Origin: Pagrus major
Lineage: Eukaryota > Chordata > Actinopteri > Spariformes > Sparidae
Length of the DNA: 64,000 nt
NCBI RefSeq assembly: GCF_040436345.1
Contig: NC_133230.1
Span: 3,369,297 to 3,433,296, forward strand
Direction: 5' to 3'
Shown here: in pieces, positions 13,312 to 27,600 of the stretch
Position numbering within the stretch: position 1 is the stretch's first letter
Layout of the letters: each line of letters starts with the position of its first letter
Translations under genes and position numbers: made by a program
Notes under the pieces: model-generated
What the model was told of the DNA's origin: nothing
Database searches by the model: none
What the model saw: the letters and a program-made list of their open reading frames with translations, nothing else

Positions 13312-14305
13312 TTTATTACTTGTGCAATAATTTAGGCTTCCAGTATTTTAAAAAATATCATGTCTGTGACAAGCCACACACATCTAAAATATACTGGGTT
13401 TTATTTTCACTTCTGTAAGTCTGTAACAAAATGCAACCGCCTTTTTAAATTCCCGTGAACATATTGCTCCAATATCTGAAGTAAAACAACAACGATTACA
13501 TTCCCTTTAACACCTACTGTATGAAGACACATTATAATATATTATTTTTAAAGAATGTCTCGTAATAACATCGATTAAAGCGATGAAGGCTTTCCCAATC
13601 AAATACTGCTCGTTAAAACATCGTAGCTATTTGTTACAAAGTGAGACCACAGATCACCAAAACTACAGCAGTCAGCACTTAACATACAGTGATGTCATTT
13701 ACATCTAGAGTTAATGTAAAAACTGTGCACAAAATACAGTAGCTACCATTAGTAGTAGTAGTAGTAGAAGTAGTAGTAGTAGTAGTATGGCACACATGAG
13801 CTAAATACTTAAGACAGCATTTAGAAACATCTGTCCAGATGTCAGATGTGTGGGAATCTGGACGGCGAGGGCTTGGAGCCAGAGAGAGAAAAATCTATAT
13901 ATGAGAAAATCAGTTACATTAGATACTTAAAGTGGAGATTTAAGCTTCTGTGCTTTAAGTTCTGACATTAAAAGCTGCCAACAGTTAAAGTCTTATTTGT
14001 TCTTAAGGGAAAAACAAGCTGGGAAAAAAAAACAAGGTTCAAGATGGCGGCTTGGTCCCTTCAATCATCAACTGTCCTTAATGAGCGAAAACGAGCACAC
14101 GAAAAGAAAAACAAACACCTTCTGTGCGTCTATTTAAGAAGGTGACAGCAGGTTTCTGGCTCCAAGCCCGTCAGCTGGGGTTTGGGAATCTGTCTTTTCG
14201 CTGTAATCTTCCTATCAATGCATCGTGCTGGACTCTTTTCACTCATTTATCCAAGTCTGGACTCACTCACAGTAACAGTGGATTACGCAGGGAGGAGAGT
14301 TTTGC
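13312..14305 (-). other. lbh: lbh-like 3' UTR (putative) ending at a polyA signal
   Basis: About 1 kb of AT-rich non-coding sequence follows the stop. AATAAA is present on the minus strand at 13312-13317, followed about 40 nt on by TGTGGTTTGTTCTGG, a typical GT-rich downstream element. A TAG/CTA trinucleotide microsatellite lies inside (13749-13787). Confidence 0.5.
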
Positions 14306-17817
<3,512 letters not shown>

Positions 17818-18019
17818 CCTGGAGGGAAAAAGCACGTGCCGACGATCATCAATCAATAAACCGTCTGTAAACGACGTGACGCTGAATGTTCGAGGGTCTC
17901 TTATCTAATCTGACGTCACTCAGTTTATAAATTAACTCAGGGTTTCATTACTTAGTCCTCTCTTAACTGCTTTCTTCACAGCTGTCAAACACTCATCGTC
18001 CAGGTACCAGTTTCTTTAA

Positions 18020-18330
18020 AGTTAAAGGGTAACTCCACCAATTTTACACATTAAAGTGTGTTTACAGGGCTTGGCGAGTACTATAAAGCCTTTTATGGCT
18101 CCAGAGGAAGCTGCATGTGATCTGATAAATAACCTCCAGTGATGTCACTCAGTGGCTAAGTTGCATTGTGGGTAATGTAGGCTCCAGGTTCATGTGTCAC
18201 AGTTGCCCTGATGGACTGTAGTGCTAGCAATATAGCAAGGGGGCAGCATAGCATAGCAACAGCTGTTACTAGCAGTCCCTGGATGTAGCTAGCTACTGTC
18301 AGCTAATTCGCTCATGGATCAGTTAGCCTC
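18020..18330. repeat. Dispersed teleost repeat (AACTCCACCAATTTTACACA family)
   Basis: It starts GGTAACTCCACCAATTTTAC and continues through TGTGTTTACAGGGCTTGG and CTAAGTTGCATTGTGGGTAA, segments recognisable as a widespread percomorph repeat. The 3' limit is unclear. Confidence 0.45.
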
Positions 18331-19820
18331 CAAGACGACGGAGGTCAGTTTGACATCAAGGGATACGGTATGGAGGCGATTTACAGCAGCGCTGATCAAG
18401 ACTATGACTGTGGGAGTGACAATACGCAGCGGGCCGCAATATTTTCACACGTCACTCTGTGAACTGAGGATTTATTCCACCAAGTTTGTGAGTTTGATTT
18501 AGTTTATGTCGAGAGTGTTTTACGATGCGTTAACAAGGCAATTTAGCTTGTCTTAATCGACAAAGAGAGAAACTTGAATTCAGAAGGTGTGCGGTTGTAT
18601 TTTTCTGTTTAGTAAGGAAAAAAGAAGTAAGGTTATTTAATTTCTGGACATTTTGTGAGTTTATTTTGTTGATTTAATACACTAAACAGAGCTCCCTCTA
18701 GAAACTATCGCCTTACATGTTGCGCCTCTATCTGATGTGATGACACGTCTTAATAGAGGATGCTAGAGATGCTGAACATCATGACGTCCTTCATCACAGA
18801 AAGCAGAATAATGTTTGACTGCTACTCTGCATTGTCTCTTTAAAACCCAGCCAACAGTATCAGTCTCCTGCTCGCTGGTGAAAGGCGGTCTTTACATGTG
18901 ACAAGTTATCAGAAACACCACTTTCCATACAATCACACTGGCAGTTGCTGTTGCCATGGGGACGGGCGATTGAGATTGTATGCCTCTGATTGTCTGAGTA
19001 GTGCACTTTGGCTGAGCGCACGAGGCCGAGAGCTGATTTGGGGGGGGGTATTCATGTGTGCCGTTACGCAGCAATTACCGCCGTCAGGACGGGGCCGCGC
19101 TGTTGTGAGACTCCTCTTGTGAAACCTGGAATCGCCTCCTGCCCGTCCATCGTCGCAGCGCCGAGACAATACCGCCTTTATTCTTCATCAGAGGCTCGTA
19201 TTGTTCCTCTAGAGATGAATCTGTGCGGTCACTTCCAGCCGGTCTTGTGTCCAGGGTTTTTTTTTTTCTTCTTCTGGAGGTAGAAACTGAAGAGGCCTGC
19301 ACACGATGCCAGTTTGGTCTCGTTTCAGAGAAGCGAGGACGTGAAGCGTAACAGACACAAGGATTTAAATGTTGATGCCAGGCGTGACGCTTCTGACAGG
19401 CGTCTATTTTTTCTCTCCAGTTGAATAATCATTTCTTATTTGAGCCATTAGGTCTGAACGAGGTTATCCGTGTGTTTATCTCTGCAGGAAGCCGCTTCAC
19501 TTCCGCCTCAACAGAGACCTGAAATGTTAAGATACTTTACAATCTTTAACCGGCTGAAGATGAGCCGGCAAGTGTTTCAACTGGTGGTTCGAATTAAGGC
19601 ATCTTGAATGGCAAAAAAATAATTTAATAAATCAAATTGTTGAGCTGAACTGAGCAGAGGGCAAAAATTCTTGGCAGGAAAGATTCAGTTTTTAGCCTGC
19701 AGTCATTTACGATCTTAGTGGAGTGAAGATTTCATGCTTATTGTTGCTTGATTGAAGGAAGTGAATCAATATTTTTCAACAAGACAACAGAAATAGATTA
19801 TAAACTCAGAAACACAGATA

Positions 19821-20267
19821 TTAAAGGTGCACTGCATGTGAAGTTTTCACGTAAACTAAAAAACAGAAAAGAACGAAGCCTTCTGTCCGAACTCTGCTTT
19901 CACTTTGTCCGTATTTTCTGAAAACAACAACAACAACAAGTTTTTAAAATGGCCGAACACTTTGTGGAAAAGTTACGCGAGTTGGCGAGAAGTTTTCGGG
20001 TGTTACTTCGCCGGGACACAACGACAAACAGTTACTATCGAACAGCTGGGAGGAGATTGGATGGTGGCGGAGGAAAAGTGACTCTAATGGTGAGGACGCA
20101 GGTCGCAACCAACTGAACACCCCTCGTCTCACTCTCCTCTACGGTGGCTGCTAAAAATACAAAAAACAAGAAAGGGTCGCAGTGCGTAACGTGACGATGT
20201 AATTACGCGGGTTGGCCACTACGAAAACTGGCTTCAAAGACATAAATCCTACACACTGGACCTTTAA
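19821..20267. mobile_element. Non-autonomous DNA transposon with TTAA-flanked inverted ends
   Basis: The left end TTAAAGGTGCACTGCATGTG and the right end, read inverted, TTAAAGGTCCAGTGTGTAGG are matching terminal inverted repeats, 447 bp apart, both including TTAA. No transposase is encoded. The end sequence is that of an abundant percomorph MITE. Confidence 0.7.
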
Positions 20268-20419
20268 TTAATGCCTGATTTACTTCTGTGTTGACCTCCT
20301 GGCTGTCTTCTGCTTCACAGAGCATTCTTGCAAGCAGCAATCTTGATTTTTTTACAAACTGCAGCCACCAAATATTTGAGTTTTTTTACTAAATAACAAC
20401 AAATCAAACGTCAGAACTG

Positions 20420-20870
20420 TCCTCAGTTACTTCTCTGTTGATCGGCTGGTTGATTAATCAAAAGCAATCATTTCCGCACTAGTCATTATTTTTGTTATAA
20501 CTCGCTCTTTTCAAAAACTTGACTAAAGAGCTGAAAAGTCCGATATTCTCAAACTATGGTACGATTACCACTGTTGCTCCCTCTAGTGGTACGTCGCAAA
20601 AACATATTTTTAAAAATGAAAACTGCTCTATCGAATGAAAAAACTTGAAACTGAAATGTAAATTTAAAATAATGTTGTGGTACGTGCTATAAAAAGTTTT
20701 AAAAACGCTGGTTTAAGCCAAATTCTTACTTAATTGTGAGGATTTGCTTCTTTTCTCTTCCTGATTGTAATCTTTATATCTTTCGGACTAACATTTGAGG
20801 ACATCTTGTTGAGTTTCAGGACATTTCAACAGCTATTTTTCAGCATTTCCTGATTTTATAAACCGATATT
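20420..20870 (+). repeat. Dispersed teleost repeat (ATTAATCGATTA family), degraded copy with internal insertion
   Basis: GGTTGATTAATCAAAAGCAA near 20450, then about 280 bp of other sequence, then GTGAGGATTTGCTTCTTTTC and CTTTCGGACTAACATTTGAG from 20737 on. The order matches the family but spacing is expanded. Confidence 0.4.
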
Positions 20871-22114
20871 TTCTTGGCAGGTGAACTGATAATGAATAAC
20901 TTGTTAGTTGTTCCTCTAAAAAAAAAAAAAAAAAAAAAATCAACTGTACGAGCCAAAACCCACAGGAGCACCTTGATGTTCTGCAGCATCTCCGACTTGA
21001 GTTTGAAGCCAGATGCTTCCACCTACTAGTCTTTATAAAAAAAATCTGATTTCCACACCCCAAAAAACCTCCAGAAAATAATTCTCCCTGCAGACACTCG
21101 TCTCATCTTTGCTTTTTCGGACGGAGGATGTGCATCTGGTGTGACCTCACGGATTAAAATTCCTCCTCTCCTCTGTCCATCATGAGAGCCATCACGGTGC
21201 AGGCTGTCCAGTTATAGAGGCAGCGCCGGGCTCCTCAACAATCATTTTTATATCCCACTATTCAGTTTTTATTTATTTATTTTTTTACAGATACAGGATA
21301 TTGATGGGATTTTCTTTTTTTTTTGCCAGAATGGCCGCTCCGCTCTCTCTCCTCTTATCGCCCCGGCTGCACTTCAAACATTTTTTTCCCATTTTCTGCT
21401 ACTAAATCAGAGCCGGCAGCAACACCACCTCCTCAAACGCAGGTCCCTCTGTAAGTTTTAACAGCCCAAGGACATGAAGAAATAAAGAAATATTCCTCTT
21501 TTCTTACCATGCAGCCGTGAAACGCTCCTCTGCTTTGCTTTAAGCAGCAGTTTAATTAGATTTATGCAGTTTCCTGTTCTATTTTTGACTCCAGATGCAC
21601 TGGATTGATGTTTTAATGGCACGTAAACTTACTTACATGCATTTTTATACATTTACAGCGCGCAGTAATAATTGATTGTGAATGATTCTGGAGCGTCACA
21701 CAACAGGTAGCAGGTTTAAGTGCAGGTAGCAGGAACTATTAATAGATTTAAATAGCAGTGTAAAGAACACACAGCTTCTGCTACACCTACACTTGAACAC
21801 ACCACACAGGCTTGATCAGTGCTTTTCTGCCCACAATCCCACACACTGAGCACCAGCAGTGCAGAAAACCCACAAGGTGAAGCAGATTTTCTATCAATTC
21901 TCCTAAAAAATAAAAAAAAAACATCCAAAACAGTTTGAATCCTTTAAACTAATCAGATAGTTACTTTTACAAAAATGGATAAAATCAGCTGCTAGTTCAG
22001 TTGTTTGTTGTTTTTTTTAGATGCAGAAACGTTCATGTGAGTGTTTTTTTTAATAAAAGGAGTATATAAAAAAAAAAAAGATAATTCAAGAATAAATTAA
22101 AAAAAGCTCCGTAC

Positions 22115-22400
22115 CTGTGTGTGTGTGTGATCCAGTGTCTCAGAGCAGGAAGGTCTCCGTCCTCCGCTGCTTCATCACACTGATGCTGCTGCTGCTGCTG
22201 CTGCTGGTGATGATGATGATGGTGATGATGATGATGATGATGATGGTGATGATGCGGGCTGTTGTGGGCGACAGGCGGCGGGGCGCGCGAGGCTCCCAGT
22301 GAAGTTGCCGCTCGCGTTAAAGTGCTCGGAGGCTGCGCAGTGGAGCCGCTGATGCCTTCGAGGAACAGTCGGAAACGTGTGGACACCCTTGCACATGCAG
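22115..22400 (-). other. lbh: Probable 5' untranslated exon of the lbh-like gene with CAG/CAT repeats
   Basis: A GC/CpG-rich stretch that ends, read on the minus strand, in ACACACAG followed by a GTACGG donor (exon end 22115). It contains a trinucleotide tract that would read as about 16 His and 7 Gln codons. Its last two bases plus the first base of the next exon complete a codon directly before the lbh-like ATG, and that frame stays open back to about 22420, but it contains no ATG. I therefore call it untranslated. The 5' limit is a guess. Confidence 0.45.
22187..22256. repeat. (CTG)n(GAT/GGT)n trinucleotide repeat
   Basis: About seven CTG units followed by about 16 GAT/GGT units, inside the probable 5' exon of the lbh-like gene. 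Read on the transcript strand it is CAT/CAC then CAG. Confidence 0.9.
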
Positions 22401-23224
22401 GCTTTTGTGTACTTTTGGTGCACTTTTAGTTTTAGTGAAGACGCCTGACTTATTTTAATGCTTCAGTATGAGATGATAATTAAAACAAATAGTTTTAAAC
22501 TCTGTTTTGTGCCTCTCGTTGCCATCTGTTTTTGTACGACCCTTAAATCGATTAACGTCGAAGCTGGAAATTCCGAGGAGCTGGTCGCACCATGAAGGCG
22601 GCACCTGATCAGAGGCAGCCGTTAAAGATTTTAAACGAGCTAACCTTGTTAGCATTTAGCTGAACTCGTCAGGTAACTTCTTATACTTTATAAACGTGAA
22701 TTTAGAGACACACATAGATGTATTTTCTCTTATTATGGGGCTATTTTATGTGAGGACATTTAAGTGAAGTTATTGGAGGGTTATTTAATGCCAACTATTA
22801 ACAAAGCATCAAAGCTAATGGCGAGGAAATTATGCTAACGTTGCTTTCTTGTCATTAAGCTAGCAAGGAGAGGTTTCCTTGAGTCTTACACAAATAATTC
22901 ACATTTCTAACCTCTTATTTTATAACAAGAAGACAGATGGTGACATTATATTTGTGAGCTTTGTCTCCCTCCAGTGAGCAAATGTATTAATGCTTCATTT
23001 GACAGTGTAGTGTGGTCATAACATTTTAAATAATGTCATATTGTTTTCAAAGACATGTCCTCTCATTTTTGCTCCACTGGTAAGACAGTATAATATTCAG
23101 ATTTTATATTTATTTATTATCATTTTTACCAGATTTGACAGCACTAAAAAGTATGTTAATTTAACTGTACTGTCACAAAATTTCACCTATTTCAGCAGAA
23201 ACACCTGTTGGTGGAATTAAGCTA
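22401..23224. other. Spacer between ahnak and the lbh-like gene, nothing recognised
   Basis: AT-rich, no supported open frame. The lbh-like promoter should lie near its left edge, since the 5' exon seems to start around 22400, but no TATA box or initiator can be picked out. Confidence 0.5.
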
Positions 23225-23712
23225 CAGCTATTTTCATTGTCAATTATTTTCTTGACTAATCAATTGTTTTTTTTATCTATATCATGGTAAAAAAAATGTC
23301 AATCAGTGTTTCCCAAAGCCTAATTCTCAAATGTCTTATTTTGTCCACCACCTAAAGACTATCAGATCATCAGTTTATTGGCATAGAGGAGGAAAGAGAC
23401 CAGAAAATATTCACATTTAAGAGGCTTGAATCAAAATTTTGACTCTTTTTTCTTTAAAAAAATGCCTCAAACCTATTGATCGATTATTTAAAATGTTGAA
23501 AAATGTCAAGATGACGTCCTCGAATGTCAGAATATTCAGTTTATTTGTCATAGAGTAGGGGAGAAAAGGAAATATTCACATTTAAGACGCTGAAATCAAA
23601 GAATTTTGACTTTATTTTCTTAAAAAAACTACTCAAACTGATTATCTATTATCAAAAAATAGTTTCCAATAATTCAGTAGTTAACAACTGATTGATTAAT
23701 CCCTGCAACTTT
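23225..23712 (-). repeat. Dispersed teleost repeat (ATTAATCGATTA family) with internal duplication
   Basis: Oriented antisense. The block CAATTATTTTCTTGACTAAT opens it and AACTGATTGATTAATCCCTG closes it. In between, a roughly 180-bp part (TGTC...CAGTTTATT..CATAGA..AAATATTCACATTTAAGA, then TTTTGACT) is present twice, at about 23330-23490 and 23522-23650. Confidence 0.6.
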
Positions 23713-23808
23713 AATGTATTTTGGGCTAAAAGCCAAACCTGACACCCACAGACCTGGATTGCAAAACATAACTCATCATTGTCAGCCACAGGTTTGCATA
23801 TAATCATA

Positions 23809-24634
23809 TTTATTTATTGTATATAACTTTGCAAACATTCAGTTAGATTTCAAAGAGAAGAGCAGTAATCAGATAAAACTCCAGAAATCATTAAAAGCTA
23901 TTTACACAGCCGGTTTAATATTCCCACTTTGTACAGCGATATTGCAAGAAAACATACCATAGGTTTTATTTTTACTGTAGCAAATTAGGTTCTAAGCAAA
24001 AATATTAATAAAAATATAGTTGCAGCAGTGCTGTATTCTATCATAAGCGTTTTCATCTCAGCTTTGCTATCGTTTCTTTACATTTTTAGCTACAGCAACA
24101 AGAATATCTTGGTGATACATATTCATTTTTCTATAATATACCGCACTGTTGTATTATAGGTGTTCACGAGTCAACTTTACAGTGAAATTATTGTAAACAT
24201 ATTTTGGAATGTCAGTCACATTGATCGATTTACGCAACAGTGCTGTTCAACTGTTTTTAAATCAAATGCACTGGTGATTATCAATCGACAAATAAGAGCA
24301 CGAGTAAGTCGGATCGGTGTTGTACATTAAAAACTATCAAACGACAAAGATATTATAAGTGTTGATTAGCAAATGACATGGCTTACTTTATTTTTGCAAC
24401 ATTATAAGCAAAGATATTTGGTCAAGCCTCGTCTTAACTTGCAGTAAGGGCACTCAGTTACACAGTTTATTAACAACTTAACCACATCGTCAGCGTGAAA
24501 AACATTAATCCATCTCTTCGCGGGTCAACAGAATGCAACCAGAGATTGATGTTGACACCTGAGCGTTGACAAAATCTTCCCTATGATAGGTAAGTTAAAC
24601 TTCTATCTTCTGACATAATTTAGATCAAATTATT
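23809..24634 (-). other. ahnak: ahnak 3' untranslated region (putative) with distal polyA signal
   Basis: AT-rich sequence without open frames follows the ahnak stop. AATAAA occurs on the minus strand at 24466-24471, 24387-24392, 23965-23970 and as two overlapping copies at 23809-23818. The last is followed by TG-rich sequence and then by a dispersed repeat, so I favour it as the end. Which site is used cannot be told from sequence. Confidence 0.4.
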
Positions 24635-27600
24635 TCACTTTTTAGCTCCGTCAAAGAACCTCATTTTGTCAGAGTGCACAGAGTCTCTCAGTCGTTGAAT
24701 GGATGAAGCCGTCTCACCTGAGATCGGCTCAGAAGAGTCAAACACATGTGTGATTTGTTTAGTTATGACAATTGTTTCTTTGCTTTCACTTCTTTCACTT
24801 GATGTCTCCCTGAAGAAATGCTTCCCGATCACCGTTCTCTTGCCGCTCTGTGATTCCTCAACAGTCCACGATGCAGCTTCGTTCGCCCCTGATTTCAGGG
24901 GAAAGTCTCCAGCTGATTGGATTTGGACATCAGTCAGTAGCTTGGCCTGCTGGGCTGCTGGGGTTGCTTGTATGTTTGATGTAATGATATGTATTTTTTC
25001 AGATGCCAGTTGGAACGTGTCGTCCGATGAGGATGAAACTCCAGATGACAGAATGGTGATTTTCTCAGGTAAGTTGGGCTCAACCGAGATCACTTCCGTC
25101 CTCGTGGTGGAAGTGATGACGTTACTGTGCGTCTCTCCAAGCCCTGCTGCGACGGTAGGATCAGAGTATTTGACAGTCACTTTGGTTGGAGACGATAAAG
25201 ACAGGCCAGCATGCTCACTTGTCATTGCAGAGCTAATATCAGCGAAGGCATCTGACGACAGGACAGAACAGGTGGGGCTTGGTTCCTCATCTGCTGGGCT
25301 CTTCTCATCTTTGCGCTCGTCTTTTTCAGAAATCTTTGCAGGTTCTGATGGGGAGGACAGTCCAAAACGAGGGAACTTGAACCAACCCGTCCTCTCAGGA
25401 CTTTTGACCGTCTCTTGCTTTGTATTTGTGTCCTTTTCCTTTGGCTCTAACTGCTTTCCACCAGATCCATCAGTTTCATGAACGTCCTTTGAGGTTTCAA
25501 GTTTTTCTTCCCCGTTCTCTGCTTTTGGAACATCAAATTCAACATCAATAGTCTTGAGGATCTCACCGAATGATGTCAAAGACATTTTTGGTGATTTCAT
25601 TTCTCCTTTCGGCTCAACTTCCATTTTCAGCTGATCTTCTTTGCTTTCAGTCTCAACAGGGACATGTTCATCCTCTGATTTGGTTCTGGAGAAACTCAGT
25701 TTTGGCATTTTAAATAATGGTAGTTTGAATTTACTTGGAGAGCCAAGAACCACACTGTCAGTCTCAGTCTTTGGCATTTCTGTATCCGTTACTGCTGCGT
25801 TGGACACATCCGTTTTAATATCAAGACTTGGACCTTTGATGTTGACAGACACATCCGCTTTAACTTTAGATCCATCAGTTTCAGCTGCTTTGTCTACATC
25901 AGGTGTCTCTACAGTGACATCATAAGTAGCACTTCCAGATTTCTGCATTTTCATTGTTGGCATTTTAAATTTTAATGATGATCCTCCAACATCTTTTGAC
26001 TTAGCGTCAGTCTCAGAACCTTTCACACTAGCTGAAGACTTGACTTCAGTTTCAGGGAGTTTGACCTCTGCTTCAACTTCTGGCAGTGTGATGTCTACAT
26101 TTTTCTGTGATGTTTTTAAATCAATGCCGAACTTTGGCAATTTAAACTTGCTTCCTTGTCCATCGTGTTCAGCTTCAAGCTCAGGAGCTTTGATTTCCAT
26201 TTCTGTTTGTTTGATTTTCACTTCTCCCTCTGGAAGAGAAACATCAACACGTGGAAGTTCAGCACTGACTGCAGGTGCTTTAACACTTGACTTTGAAAAA
26301 GAGAGTCTAGGTAGTGAAAATTTTGTTTTTTTCAAGTTTGCATCAAGTTCTGCAGCAGGTGGCTCTGCCATTGAAATAGCCCCCGAAGGTCCTTGAACTT
26401 CAACATCTGGCAGACAGACTTCTGCTTTGGCCTCTGGTACTGTAACATCAACTCTGGGTGTTTCAAGGTTCACATCAACATCAGAAGCTTTACCACTAGT
26501 TCTTGAAAATGAAAATGTAGGAAAAGCCCAGCCTGGTCGTGTCACCTTACCTTCAACTTCAACTGTAGGTGCATCTGGTAGTGAAATGGTACCTTCAGGT
26601 TCTTTGACTTTGGGTAGTTTGACCTCAGCTTTAGCTTCTGGTATTGTGACTTCAACATCTTTCTTTGACAAGCTCAAATCAATTTCAGGTCCTTGAACTT
26701 TGGGCATTGAGATGCCAAACTTTGGCATTTTGAATTTGCTTCCTGTTTCTTCAAGTTCACTTCCTTTAGCTTTCACATCTACAGATACCTCTGTGTCAAT
26801 GGTGGGTGCTGTGACATCCACCGTAGGTCCCTTTTTAGATACCTCCAGTTTTGCTCCATCAATTTTAATGTCTTTGTCCACAGCAGGTCCTTCCACACTG
26901 ACCTTTGGACTAGATGCTCCAAATTTGGGTAATGTGAATGTTGGCATTTTAAGTTTCGATGGGGATCCTTTTACACTACTTGCTTGAGCTTCAATCTCAG
27001 GAGCTTTAATATCCACTTTAGCAGATGGTTGTTTCATTTTGACATCTGGAAGTTGAACTTCAGCTTTTGCTTCTGGGAGTTTGACATCGACATCTTTCTT
27101 TGACAAGCTCAAATCAATTTCAGGCCCTTTAACCTTAGGCATTGAGATGCCAAACTTTGGCATTTTAAACTTGCTTCCCTGTCCATCTAATTGTAAATCA
27201 CCCTCTCCTGGCTTAAGCTCCACGTCAGGTTGTTTGACTACCACATTTCCTTCTGGAAGAGAAACATCTACATGTGGAAGTTCAGCACTGACTGCAGGTG
27301 CTTTAACACTTGACTTTGAAAACGAGAGTCTAGGTAGTGAAAATGTTGTTTTTTTCAAGTTTGCATCAAGTTCTGCAGCAGGAGGCTCTGCCATTGAAAT
27401 AGCCCCCGAAGGTCCTTGAACTTCAACATCTGGCAGACAGACTTCTGCTTTGGCCTCTGGTACTGTAACATCAACTCTGGGTGTTTCAAGGTTCACATCA
27501 ACATCAGAAGCTTTACCACTTGTTCTTGAAAATGAAAATGTAGGAAAAGCCCAGCTTGGTCGTCTCACCTTACCTTCAACTTCAACTGTAGGTGCATCTG

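Noticed and set aside
22117..22302. Plus-strand frame of Leu and Met runs
   Set aside because: It is a trinucleotide microsatellite read in one direction.
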